Shown here: positions 8,159 to 17,070 of the stretch, piece by piece
How the letters are laid out: every line of letters starts with the position of its first letter
Numbering within the stretch: position 1 is the first letter of the stretch
DNA from: Streptomyces spinoverrucosus
GTDB lineage: Bacteria; Actinomycetota; Actinomycetes; Streptomycetales; Streptomycetaceae
NCBI RefSeq assembly: GCF_006539505.1
Contig: NZ_BJND01000056.1
Span: 1-62,912, forward strand
Length of the DNA: 62,912 nt
Direction: 5' to 3'
The notes under the pieces: generated by a model
What the model was told of the DNA's origin: nothing
What the model saw: only the letters and a program-made list of their open reading frames with translations
The model's database searches: none
Program-made: the position numbers and the translations under genes

Positions 8159-9744
8159 CGAGCACGACCACCACCCTCGTACAGCTGAAACTGTCGCTGC
8201 TGCGGGGCGGCCTGCGGCAGTCCACCGGGCGGCGCGCCGCCTACATCGCGTCCGCGGTGTTCACCCTGCTGTTCGCCGCGCTGCAACTGCTCGGCCTGAT
8301 TCTGCTGCGCGGCAACGCGCATGCCGACGCCGTGATCGTGCTGCTGGTGGCCGTGCTGGCGCTGGGCTGGGCGGTGATGCCGCTGTTCTTTCCCGGCGGC
8401 GACGAGACGCTCGATCCGACCCGGCTGGTGATGCTGCCGTTGCGGCCCCAGCCGCTGGTGCGGGCGCTGCTTGCGGCCTCGCTGGTGGGCATCGGGCCGC
8501 TGTTCACGGTGTGCATGCTGATCGGTTCGGTGCTCGCGGTGGCGCACGGGGCAGCGGCGTACGTCGTCGGAGTCGTCGCCGTCGCCCTGGCCCTGCTGGT
8601 GTGCGTGGCCCTCGCGCGGGCCGTCGCCGCCGCCAACCTCCGGCTGCTGACCAGCCGCAAGGGACGCGATCTGGCGGTGCTGAGCGGGCTCGTCATCGCC
8701 GTCGGCGCGCAGCTGGTCAACTTCGGGGCGCAGCGGCTCGGTTCGGCCGGTCTTGGCCAGCTCGAACCGGCGGCCGACGTGCTGCGCTGGGTGCCGCCCG
8801 CCTCGGCGCTGGGCGCGGTGGACGCGGCGAGCGAGGGCTCGTACGGCATCGCCGCCGCCCAACTCGCGCTCACCGCGCTGGCCCTGGCGGCGCTGCTCGC
8901 GGTGTGGGCGCGGCATCTGAACCGGCTGATGACCTCGCCGGACGGATCGACGCTCCAGGCCATGGCCGAAACGGCCGTACGCGGCCGCTCGTCCACCGGT
9001 ATGGCGCGACTGCTGCCGGGCGGGCGGACCGGGACGGCGATGGAGCGCAGCCTGCGGTATGTGTGGCGCGACCCGAAGACCAAGGCGGCCTGGGTGACCT
9101 CGCTGGCCATCGGGCTGATCGTGCCCGTGTTCAACGCGTTGCAGGGCACCGGGTCGATCTACTTCGCGTGCTTCGCCGCAGGCATGCTCGGCATCCAGAT
9201 GTACAACCAGTTCGGGCAGGACACGTCCGCGTTCTGGATGGTCGCCATGACCATCTCCTCCACCCGGGACGCGTACGTCGAACTCCGCGCGCGTGCGCTG
9301 GCCCTGCTGGTGATCACCCTGCCGTACGCCACGCTCGTCACCGTCCTGACCACGGCGATGCTCGGCGACTGGCCCAGGCTGCCGGAGGTGCTGGGGCTGT
9401 CGTTCGCGCTGCTCGGCGCGATGCTGGCGACCGGGGCGTGGACGTCGGCGCGCTTCCCGTACTCCATCCCGCAGGAGGGCTACAAGAACGTCGCCCCCGG
9501 CCAGGTGGGGCTCGCCTGGATCGCGATCTTCGGCGGCATGGTGGCCGCGGCTCTGCTGTGCGCGCCGGTCATCATCCTGACCATCCTCATCAACACCAGC
9601 GCCGACGGCGACGCGTGGAGCTGGCTGCTGCTGCCGGTGGGGACGGCGTACGGGGCGGCGCTCACCTACCTGGGGCTGCGGCTGGCGGCGCCGCGCACGG
9701 CTCAGCGGCTGCCGGAGATCCTGACGGCGGTCAGCAAAGGCTGA
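8155..9744 (+). CDS. ABC transporter integral membrane subunit
   Basis: 529 aa, polytopic, with about 10-12 hydrophobic segments (for example YIASAVFTLLFAALQLLGL and VVAVALALLVCVALARAVAA). The size and two-half layout resemble large ABC-2 permeases that act with one ATPase. The ATG at 8155 overlaps the ATPase stop. An internal soluble stretch (about 255-300, SPDGSTLQAMAETAVRGR) separates the halves. The downstream CHAT cassette starts 86 bp later on the same strand, so read-through is possible, but no direct functional link is shown. Confidence 0.88.
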   Translation: MTSTTTTLVQLKLSLLRGGLRQSTGRRAAYIASAVFTLLFAALQLLGLILLRGNAHADAVIVLLVAVLALGWAVMPLFFPGGDETLDPTRLVMLPLRPQPLVRALLAASLVGIGPLFTVCMLIGSVLAVAHGAAAYVVGVVAVALALLVCVALARAVAAANLRLLTSRKGRDLAVLSGLVIAVGAQLVNFGAQRLGSAGLGQLEPAADVLRWVPPASALGAVDAASEGSYGIAAAQLALTALALAALLAVWARHLNRLMTSPDGSTLQAMAETAVRGRSSTGMARLLPGGRTGTAMERSLRYVWRDPKTKAAWVTSLAIGLIVPVFNALQGTGSIYFACFAAGMLGIQMYNQFGQDTSAFWMVAMTISSTRDAYVELRARALALLVITLPYATLVTVLTTAMLGDWPRLPEVLGLSFALLGAMLATGAWTSARFPYSIPQEGYKNVAPGQVGLAWIAIFGGMVAAALLCAPVIILTILINTSADGDAWSWLLLPVGTAYGAALTYLGLRLAAPRTAQRLPEILTAVSKG

Positions 9745-9830
9745 GCGGGCCGGGGGCGCTGCCAACTCCTGTTGTTCTCCTGACCTTTGGGCTTACGATC
9801 CGGAGACGGCAGTCGGCGTTGGGGGCGCGA

Positions 9831-10604
9831 GTGGCCAGATGGTTCGGCAAGTCCAGGCAAGTACGGCCCGGCGACGACGATCCGCTGGGCACCGCCGACG
9901 AGCTGCGGCTGGCCTACGGTCAGACGGGCGATCCGGGCCTGTTGCGCCGGGCGATCCAGGCGGCGGAACAGGCCAAGGACCGCTATCCGGCCGACGATCC
10001 GCACCACGCCTCCAGTCTCTCCGCGCTGTGCATGCTGTACCGGCTGCGCTGGGAGCGGGAGCGGGACGCACGGCTGCTGGAGAGGTCGGTGGCGTACGGG
10101 CGTCAGGCCGTCGACGCCTCGCCGCCCGGCGACCCCGAGCTGGGCCGGCACATGTCCTCGCTGGCCACCTCACTGCAGGAGGCCTTCGACCGGGGCGGGC
10201 GGCAGCAGGACATCGACGAGGCCGTCGCCCTCTACCGCGGCTGCCTCGACCTCCTCCCGCCCGACCACGCCGAACACGCCGGGCAGGAGTCCAACCTCGC
10301 CAACGCGCTGCTGCGCCGGGCGCAGCGGTTCCCCGACCCGGCGACGCTGGAGGAGGCCGTACGCCACGCCCGCGCCGCCCTCGACCACACCCCGGCCCAC
10401 GATCCGATGCACCCGGTGCGGCTGGTCAACCTCGGCGGGGCGCTGCTCGGGCTCGTACAGAGCGGGCAGGTCCGGCACGCCGCCGAGGCGCAGGCGATGT
10501 ACGAGCGGGCCCTGCGTGAGCTGCCCCGCACCCATCCCGCGTACGGCTCCGTCCAGGGGGCGGTGGAGCGGATCCGCTCCTTGCGCAGGACGCTCGGCAT
10601 CTGA
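9831..10604 (+). CDS. TPR-repeat protein, first gene of the CHAT cassette
   Basis: 257 aa, GTG start at 9831 (VARWFGKSR) behind a G-rich ribosome site. It is built of helical pairs of the kind found in Streptomyces TPR/CHAT proteins (GDPGLLRRAIQAAEQAKD, LERSVAYGRQAVDASPPGD, ALLRRAQRFPDPATLEEAV, AQAMYERALRELPRTHP), roughly five repeats, with no signal peptide or catalytic motif. It ends 17 bp before the CHAT gene. A role as adaptor or sensor that docks onto the TPR part of the CHAT protein is inferred from the shared repeat type and the operon. Confidence 0.82.
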   Translation: MARWFGKSRQVRPGDDDPLGTADELRLAYGQTGDPGLLRRAIQAAEQAKDRYPADDPHHASSLSALCMLYRLRWERERDARLLERSVAYGRQAVDASPPGDPELGRHMSSLATSLQEAFDRGGRQQDIDEAVALYRGCLDLLPPDHAEHAGQESNLANALLRRAQRFPDPATLEEAVRHARAALDHTPAHDPMHPVRLVNLGGALLGLVQSGQVRHAAEAQAMYERALRELPRTHPAYGSVQGAVERIRSLRRTLGI

Positions 10605-10621
10605 GCCGCGAGGGGCCTGAG

Positions 10622-13600
10622 GTGGCGGAACTGCGCCTTGAGGTACGGGACTTCGCGGGCCTCGACCGGTGGCGCTGGGAACTGACCGAATCGGACGGCG
10701 GGCGGGTACTGGCCCGGCACGAGGTGCGCCTCGACCCCGACTGCGCGCCGTACGAGGCCTTCCTCGACATCCCCGGTCATGTGCGGCGGCATGCCGCGCC
10801 CGACCAGCGGGTGGAGCGGGAGCGGGAGATCGTGCGGGAGGTGGGCGCGTGGATCGGCGCGGAGATCCTCGGCCCCGTCGCAGATGTCCTGCTTGCGGCC
10901 GCCCCGGTGGTCGTACGGGTCGTGGTCCCGCCGGACGTGCCCGAGGCACGGCGCCTGCTGTACGTACCGCTGGAACTCGCTCACGTCGACGGTCGGCCCC
11001 TCGCTCTGCGGAACGTGTCCCTGGTGATGCAGGTCGGGGACTCCTACGACCCACCTGAACCGGCGGCCGGAAGGCGGCCGGTGCGGGTGCTGGCGCTGTT
11101 CAGCCAGCCGGAGGGGAGCCGGGCGCTGAACCTGCGCCGGGAGCGGCTGGCGCTGACCCGGCTGTTCGCCGATGCCGAGCGGGACGTCGAGGTGCGGACG
11201 CTGCAGTACGGGGTGACCCGGGAGCGGCTGCGGGAGGTGCTGGCCGAGGGGTGGGACGTCATCCATGTGTCCGGGCACGGGGCGCCCGGTGAGCTGCTGC
11301 TGGAGACCGGCACCGGTGGGATGGACCGGATCCGGGCCGAGGAGCTGGGGGCGCTGCTGGGCGCGGCGCGCGGGGTGTCGCTGGTGACGGTGTCGGCGTG
11401 CTGGTCGGGGGCGTTGACGGTACGGGAGCAGCGGCGGGCGCTGGGGGTGGCTACGGCCGGGGTTCCGGTGGACGAGGGGGACGAGGGGGCTCGCTCGGAC
11501 GGGGTGGCCGCGCTGGCCGGGGAGTTGGTCGAGCGGCTCGGGTGTGCGGTGCTGGCGATGCGGTACCCCGTGGCGGACCGGTTCGCGATCGCGCTGGCGG
11601 AGGGGCTGTACCGGCGGCTGATCATCGAGGGCCGGGTGTTGCCGGAGGCGCTCTGTGGGGTGCTGGAGGAGGGGGAGTCGGCGTTGGAGGTGGCGACACC
11701 GGCGTTGTTCGGGGCACGGGCGGCCGGGCTGCGGCTGGAGGCACCGCCTCGGCGCGCGCCGCACCTCGACCTCGACCTCCCCGAACTCCCGCCCCTCCCC
11801 GATCACTTCGTGGGCCGGGTGGCCCTCATGGCGCGAGCGGGCGCCGCCCTCGCCCCGGGCAGCGGCCTGTGCGGCGTACTGCTGCAAGGCATGCCCGGCG
11901 TCGGCAAGACGGCCTGTGCGCGGGAGTTGGTGGCTACGCATGCGCATGCGTTCGACGAGGTCGTCTGGTTCAAGGCGCCGGAACGGGCGGAGACGGATGG
12001 GCGGGCGGTGCTCGCGGAGTTCGCGGTGGCGTTGGGGCTGGACGTGGCGGACGAGCGGTTCGCGGAGTTCACGGCCGCCCTCACCCGGCGTCTGCGACGC
12101 AGTCGGCTGCTGCTCGTCGTGGACCATCTCGACGGGCTCCTCTCCCCGGACGGCACGTGGCGCGACGAACGGTGGGAAGCCCTGCTCGCCGCCCTGTCCG
12201 GGCACGACGGGCCCGGACGGCTGATCCTGACCGGCCGTGTGCGCCCACCCGGCCCGGGCCCCCGGGTGCCCACGGAACCGGTCGACCTGCTGAACCCGGA
12301 CGAGGCCCTGCTCCTCGTCCGGGAGCTCCCCCACCTCGCCCGCCTCGCCGACGGCCGCGCACCCGGCATGACCCCCGGCGCCGCCCGCCGCCATCTCACC
12401 GGCCTGCTGGACGTCACCCAGGGCCACCCCAAGCTGCTCGAACTCGCCGACGCCCAGGCCGCCGACCCGGCTCGCCTCGCCGCGCTGCTGGGGTCCGCCG
12501 GGCGGGCCTGGGCGGAGGCCGGCGGGGTGCCCGAGGGTTTCTTCACGGCCGACCGGACGGCCACCACGCGAGACGGTGACTACGCGCGCATGCTGCGTGT
12601 CTGGGCGGACGGCATCGCGGACGCCCTGGCCCCCGCCCCGCGCGACCTGTTCCACGTCCTGTGCTGCCTGGAGGAGCCCGACCGCACCCGCCCGGTCCTC
12701 GACCACAACTGGCCCGACCTGCGCGCGGGCCTCGGCCACCCCGACCAGCCCCTCGACCCGCTCCTCGACACCCTGGTGAGCTGCGGGCTGCTCACCCGAC
12801 GGTCCGCACGGCTGCCGCACGGGCCGCAGGAGTCGTACGACATCCAGGCCGCCGTCGCCGCCGAGGGGCGGGCGCGGGCCGGAGAGACGTTCCGGCAGCT
12901 GGTGGACACGCGGATGTCCGGGTACTGGGTGCGGGTCTTCGAGATGGCGTGGACGCGGGAGGGCACGGACGCGGAGGGCGCCCATCTCGCCGGGCCGGTG
13001 CTCGCGCGCGCGGGGCTGTCGGCGGCGCCGTATCTGATCCGGCTGCGGATGTGGCAGGGCGCCGAGGCGCTGTTGCAGGCCGTGCTGCGCCGGGACGGCA
13101 GCCGGGCGACCCGGGCCCGGGTGCTGCCCGTGCTGCGGCAGCTCGCCGCCCTCGCCGCGTCCGGGACCGGCGCCCCACCGCCGCGCGGCGCGCTGGCCGA
13201 GGTGCTGTGGGCGACCGACCCGGCGGCGGCCGAACGGCAGGCGCGGACGGCCCTGGCCGAGGCGCTGGAAGACGGGGACCACACGGCGGCCGCCCTGGCG
13301 GCCGGTTCGCTGGCGGGGCTGTGTCTGCGCACCGGGCGGCTGGACGACGCGCTCGCGTTCGCCGACGCCGAGATCGCGCACGCGCGCGAGTCCGGGCTCG
13401 GGGTGTGGACGCGGCTGCTGGGCGAGGTGCACCGGCTGCATGTGCTGGTCGAACGGGGCGAGTCCGGCCGGGTGGTGGTCGAGGCGGACGTACTGCTGCG
13501 GCGGATGCGCGAGGTGCCCCGGGAGCCGGTCGGCGCGGAGGGCGTGCTGTGGTGGGAGGTCTGGGAGGAGCTGTGCGACGCCGCCCAGCGGGCCGCGGTG

Positions 13601-14806
13601 GACGCCGAGGAATGGCCGCGGGCGCTGGAGTACAACGCGGAGCTGCGCGCGTCCATGGCGGGCCGTGGCGCGCCGCCCGCGGAACTCGCGCAGGCCCGCT
13701 TCCCGGCGTACATGCCCCTGCTGCGGCTCGGCCGCGTCGAGGAGACGCTGGCACTGTTGGAGGAGTGCCGGGAGGTCTTCGAGGCCGCCGCCGACGATCT
13801 GCACCTGGGCGAGGTGTTCGGGGCGCTCGCCAACGTGGCGGACGCGCGCGGGCGCGGGGAGGTGGCGCTCGCCCGGGGGCGGGACAGTCTGCGGTACGCC
13901 TATCGCGCGGGCGTCCCCGCGACCATCGCCATCAGCCACGCCAACTTCGGCACCTACCTGCACTCCCATGCGCGGGACGGCTCCGGCGCGGTCGCCCACC
14001 ACCTGGCCGGGACGCTGCTGGGCGTCCTCACCGGCGGCGGCCGGACCGCCCACGCTCTGGGCGCGGTGGCGGGCGATCTGCGGGAGTTCGGGGCGGATGC
14101 TCGGCTGCCCGGTGATCCGGACGCGCTGTACGCGCGCGTGGGGCAGGTTCCCGGGGTGGATCTGGGGCGGCTGCTCGATCGGCTGGTGCCCGGCGGCGAG
14201 CGGGTGCGGGAGGTGCTGGCGGAGCTGGTGCGCAAGGCACGCGGGGAGGCGGACGCGGGGGCGGTGGCCGGGGCGGTGTGGGGCATGGTGTGGGAACCGG
14301 CGATCGCGGCCCTCGTCTCCGCCGAGCGGGGCAACACGGCGGCGCGGGTGAAGCTGCGTCAGCATCTGACGCGGTACGGGGGCATGGCGCCGCAGTTCGC
14401 GGACCTGACGGACGTACTGCGGCGCATTCTCGAAGGGGAGCGCGACCCGGGTGTGGCGGCCGGACTGGGACCACTGGACGCCGCCGTGGCTCACCGTGCT
14501 CTCGGGGCGCTGCGCGGCGAGGACGAGGTGGCGGCCGAGCTGTGGCCCGCGATGCATCTCGGCCTCGCCCTGGGCAACTTCGTCGCCACAGCCGCCGGTC
14601 ACCAGGGAACCGCCGACGCCAACCGCGCCAACCTCGACGGCTTCCGCACCGACCCCGCCCTGCGAGCGCTGGCCCCGGTGCTGGAGGAGATCCTCGCCGG
14701 GAGCCGCGATCCGGGGCTAGCGGGGCGGTTGCGGGAGCCGACGCAACGGGCGGTGGTGGGGGCCGTACTGCGGTGCCTCAACGGGATTGAGGGAAGGGTG
14801 GGTTGA
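10622..14806 (+). CDS. CHAT caspase-like protease / STAND NTPase / TPR protein
   Basis: 1394 aa, GTG start. After a beta-rich N-terminal domain (about 1-130) comes a CHAT domain (about 135-370) with the caspase-type dyad: His219 in VIHVSGHG and Cys260 in VTVSACWSG. A STAND/NB-ARC-type NTPase follows (about 395-700): Walker A GMPGVGKTA with Lys429, Walker B LLLVVDH, and LILTGR as a likely sensor strand. The remaining 700 residues are helical repeats. Such proteins are switch proteases: ligand binding to the repeats lets the NTPase oligomerise and the CHAT domain cleave a partner, often ending in cell death. Both active sites look intact. Neighbours on both sides are co-directional and tightly spaced. 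Confidence 0.9.
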   Translation: MAELRLEVRDFAGLDRWRWELTESDGGRVLARHEVRLDPDCAPYEAFLDIPGHVRRHAAPDQRVEREREIVREVGAWIGAEILGPVADVLLAAAPVVVRVVVPPDVPEARRLLYVPLELAHVDGRPLALRNVSLVMQVGDSYDPPEPAAGRRPVRVLALFSQPEGSRALNLRRERLALTRLFADAERDVEVRTLQYGVTRERLREVLAEGWDVIHVSGHGAPGELLLETGTGGMDRIRAEELGALLGAARGVSLVTVSACWSGALTVREQRRALGVATAGVPVDEGDEGARSDGVAALAGELVERLGCAVLAMRYPVADRFAIALAEGLYRRLIIEGRVLPEALCGVLEEGESALEVATPALFGARAAGLRLEAPPRRAPHLDLDLPELPPLPDHFVGRVALMARAGAALAPGSGLCGVLLQGMPGVGKTACARELVATHAHAFDEVVWFKAPERAETDGRAVLAEFAVALGLDVADERFAEFTAALTRRLRRSRLLLVVDHLDGLLSPDGTWRDERWEALLAALSGHDGPGRLILTGRVRPPGPGPRVPTEPVDLLNPDEALLLVRELPHLARLADGRAPGMTPGAARRHLTGLLDVTQGHPKLLELADAQAADPARLAALLGSAGRAWAEAGGVPEGFFTADRTATTRDGDYARMLRVWADGIADALAPAPRDLFHVLCCLEEPDRTRPVLDHNWPDLRAGLGHPDQPLDPLLDTLVSCGLLTRRSARLPHGPQESYDIQAAVAAEGRARAGETFRQLVDTRMSGYWVRVFEMAWTREGTDAEGAHLAGPVLARAGLSAAPYLIRLRMWQGAEALLQAVLRRDGSRATRARVLPVLRQLAALAASGTGAPPPRGALAEVLWATDPAAAERQARTALAEALEDGDHTAAALAAGSLAGLCLRTGRLDDALAFADAEIAHARESGLGVWTRLLGEVHRLHVLVERGESGRVVVEADVLLRRMREVPREPVGAEGVLWWEVWEELCDAAQRAAVDAEEWPRALEYNAELRASMAGRGAPPAELAQARFPAYMPLLRLGRVEETLALLEECREVFEAAADDLHLGEVFGALANVADARGRGEVALARGRDSLRYAYRAGVPATIAISHANFGTYLHSHARDGSGAVAHHLAGTLLGVLTGGGRTAHALGAVAGDLREFGADARLPGDPDALYARVGQVPGVDLGRLLDRLVPGGERVREVLAELVRKARGEADAGAVAGAVWGMVWEPAIAALVSAERGNTAARVKLRQHLTRYGGMAPQFADLTDVLRRILEGERDPGVAAGLGPLDAAVAHRALGALRGEDEVAAELWPAMHLGLALGNFVATAAGHQGTADANRANLDGFRTDPALRALAPVLEEILAGSRDPGLAGRLREPTQRAVVGAVLRCLNGIEGRVG

Positions 14807-14828
14807 GAGAAGCGTGGAGGGAGGGTTC

Positions 14829-15002
14829 GTGGTGGAGGAACCGCGACTGAACGACGTACGGCTCGGGCCGGACGGCTCGCTGGAGTACTTCGACGGGACC
14901 GGGTGGGTGACATATCCGGACGTACCGGACGACGACGGCGCGCCTCCGAACGCCGTGAGCAGGGGGGACGACGTCCCGAGCAGAGACGACGGTACGTCGT
15001 GA
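14829..15002 (+). CDS. Small acidic protein of the CHAT cassette
   Basis: 57 aa from GTG 14829 (or GTG 14832), placed by the strong GGAGGGAGG ribosome site just before it. The stop overlaps the start of the next gene (GTGA, 14999-15002). The core reads LGPDGSLEYFDGTGWVTYPD, reminiscent of the short W/G-rich DGT-x-W motif seen next to membrane helices in actinobacterial proteins, and the C-terminus is a run of Asp/Ser. No transmembrane segment. It could be a regulator, antitoxin-like partner or substrate of the CHAT protease. Function unknown. Confidence 0.72.
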   Translation: MVEEPRLNDVRLGPDGSLEYFDGTGWVTYPDVPDDDGAPPNAVSRGDDVPSRDDGTS

Positions 15003-15649
15003 GCGTGCCGCCGCCTCCCGACAGTGGCCCGGCGACCCCGTTCGACGCGCTGCCCTCACCCCTCGACGCCGTGCCCGAACTGCGGGCGGCGGCGCGGTGG
15101 ATGATCGCCGCGTTCGGGGCGGTCGGTGCGGCGTTGATCGGCGTCGGTCCGCTGGTCGCCGTAGGCAAGGTGCACGGGCTCGGGGACGCGCTGGTCGCCG
15201 GTGCCGCCCTGCTGCTGGCGCTGGCCGGGGTCAGCCTCGCCATCTGGCAGGTCAGCCGGGTGCTGGAGCCGCCGGTGACCACGACGGCCACGCTCGCCGA
15301 CCCGGCCGTACGCGGCCTGCGCGAGCTGATCGACGCCGCGCCCGCCGACTTCTTCGGCTCCGCCGCGACCGGCGTGGACGACCTGCTGCGGCACCGCGCC
15401 GTCGCCGCGAACATCCAGCGGGCGATCGCCGCCGAGCCCGACCCGCGGCGACGCGAACTGCTCCGCCATCACCTCGCCCGCGCCCGCGCCAACGTCACCC
15501 GCACCGACCCGTATGTGCGCTGGCTGCTCGCCATGACCCACGTCTGGCAGATCCGCGCGGCCCTGCACAGGGCTCGGCGCTGGTGCCTGCTCGCGGTGCT
15601 GCTGGTGACGACCGGGGCGGTGGGGTTCCTGACGGTCACGGGGAGCTGA
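14999..15649 (+). CDS. Three-helix membrane protein, last gene of the CHAT cassette
   Basis: 216 aa, GTG at 14999 overlapping the stop of the 57-aa gene. A Pro-rich N-terminus leads to two membrane helices (about 35-60, WMIAAFGAVGAALIGVG; about 68-90, ALVAGAALLLALAGVSLAIW). A soluble loop of about 100 aa follows with helices and charged residues (VDDLLRHRAVAANIQRAIA), then a C-terminal helix (about 192-214). No named family recognised. Being the only membrane protein in the cassette, it is the obvious candidate for a pore-forming effector or membrane anchor. This is inference. Confidence 0.8.
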   Translation: MSVPPPPDSGPATPFDALPSPLDAVPELRAAARWMIAAFGAVGAALIGVGPLVAVGKVHGLGDALVAGAALLLALAGVSLAIWQVSRVLEPPVTTTATLADPAVRGLRELIDAAPADFFGSAATGVDDLLRHRAVAANIQRAIAAEPDPRRRELLRHHLARARANVTRTDPYVRWLLAMTHVWQIRAALHRARRWCLLAVLLVTTGAVGFLTVTGS

Positions 15650-15679
15650 ACGGCTGCGCGGGTACCGTTATTGGCCCTC

Positions 15680-16558
15680 TCACTCGCCGAACGCCGCCTC
15701 CAGAAACGGCTCGATCGCCGCGCGCCACGCCTCCGGCTGGTCGTAGTGGACGAGATGACCGGCGTCGGCGACCTCCGCGTACTCACCGCGGGGCAGCACG
15801 CGCACCATCTCCTGCGCCTCGGCCCGCCCGAGTTCGCCGTCGAGGCCGCGGACGACCAGGGCGGGGCACCGGACCTGGGCCAGCTCGTCCCAGTGGGCGT
15901 CGTACACCCAGGTCTCGCGGGACTTCAGCATCTGCTCGACGTCGAAGACGGGCCGCCAGCCGTCGGGCGACTCGTGCATCACCTCGGCGTAGAACGCGCC
16001 ACGGGCCGGATTCGGCCGCTCCACCCAGGGGTCGTCCTCGCCGAACCACTTGCGTACGTCGGCCAGGGTGGCGAAGGGGACGGGCCAGGACGTGAACCAG
16101 TCGGCCCACTCGCGCTGCGAGGCGGCGCCGAGGGCGGAGGCCCGCATGTCGCAGATGACCAGGCCGCAGACCAGGTCGGGGCGTTTGGCGGCGAGCTGCC
16201 AGGCGGTCAGCGCGCCCATGGCGTGGCCGATCAGCACGGCGGGGGCGAGGCCGAGCTGTTCGAGGGCGGCCTCGGCGTCGTCGACGTACGCCTCACGGGT
16301 GTACGCGGCCTGCGGGGGCTTCTCGCTCTGGCCGTGGCCGCGCTGGTCGAGCGCCACGGCGCGGTGGCGTTCGGAGAGCCAGCGGGCGGTGGAGGCCCAG
16401 TGGGAGGCACGGCCCATCAGGCCGTGGAGTAACAGCACGCCGGGTGACGGGTCGGGGTCGGTTTGGGCGGGGTCGGGGTCGGTCTTGGGTGGGTCGCCGA
16501 ACTCCCAGGCCGCGAGTCGTACGCCGCCCGCCCCGGTCACGTCGATGCGTCGCGCCAT
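15680..16558 (-). CDS. Alpha/beta-hydrolase fold protein with Ala in place of the nucleophile
   Basis: 292 aa from ATG 16558 (GTG 16570 possible, but it abuts the G-run that serves as ribosome site). Fold motifs: VLLLHGLMG (oxyanion), ALDQRGHGQS and the terminal His in DAGHLVHYDQPE. The nucleophile elbow reads LIGHAMGA where active relatives have GHSMG, so the Ser is replaced by Ala (the GCC codon is clear). It may be a catalytically dead binding protein or may use another chemistry. The gene is convergent with the CHAT cassette (30 bp apart). Confidence 0.85.
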   Translation of the reverse strand: MARRIDVTGAGGVRLAAWEFGDPPKTDPDPAQTDPDPSPGVLLLHGLMGRASHWASTARWLSERHRAVALDQRGHGQSEKPPQAAYTREAYVDDAEAALEQLGLAPAVLIGHAMGALTAWQLAAKRPDLVCGLVICDMRASALGAASQREWADWFTSWPVPFATLADVRKWFGEDDPWVERPNPARGAFYAEVMHESPDGWRPVFDVEQMLKSRETWVYDAHWDELAQVRCPALVVRGLDGELGRAEAQEMVRVLPRGEYAEVADAGHLVHYDQPEAWRAAIEPFLEAAFGE

Positions 16559-17070
16559 TCGTGCCGGCACCCCCCAAGCTCCGCTCGGACCCGCTCGTAC
16601 CTGTGCTAGCCGTGCTCTCGCCTACGGTCCTGCTTGATCCGCTCTACCTGCTCGCTCCGCTTGTCCTACTCGTCGTACCGCGCATCCCTCGGGGCTGGTT
16701 CCGCCCCCGCAGACTATCGAATGGGTATTCGAGAATGGGCTTTCTGGCGGCAACACCCCTCGTTTGAGTGACGCCGCTCCAGGAATGATCCCGGCCCCCC
16801 AGGGGAGATCTTCAGCGGGAGGCGGACCGCTCGGGGAAAACGGTCCGAGGGGGATGACCCTGAGAGCTCGGGGCTCCGGGTCAGAACAGGGGAGGACAGG
16901 CCCCGGCGCCGCACGGCGCCGGGGCTCTCCATTCGACTCCGGCACATCCCCACCCCGCCCCCTCAGGCCCGATGCTCACGACAGCCTGGCACGTCAGACG
17001 TCCGGGCGCTGCGATTCGGCACACCGAGTCCAGGATTCGACGCGATCGACGAACCCCGCGAGGTGAACGC
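16559..17070. other. Intergenic region, about 510 bp
   Basis: This lies between the start of the hydrolase gene and the stop of dmdR1, both on the minus strand. It contains the strong hairpin at 16900-16925 and presumably the hydrolase promoter. The only other open frames are short and lack ribosome sites, and I see no gene. Confidence 0.55.
16900..16925 (-). terminator. GC-rich hairpin downstream of dmdR1
   Basis: A perfect inverted repeat, GCCCCGGCGCCG-CA-CGGCGCCGGGGC, lies about 145 bp past the dmdR1 stop. No T-tract follows on the minus side, as is common for Streptomyces terminators. It may end dmdR1 transcription. Confidence 0.6.

Noticed and set aside
10232..14602. 1456-aa open frame on the minus strand opposite the CHAT gene
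   Set aside because: It is an antisense shadow of a high-GC gene. It is rich in Arg/Pro/His/Gly, has no domain or ribosome site, and the plus-strand frame has clear catalytic motifs.
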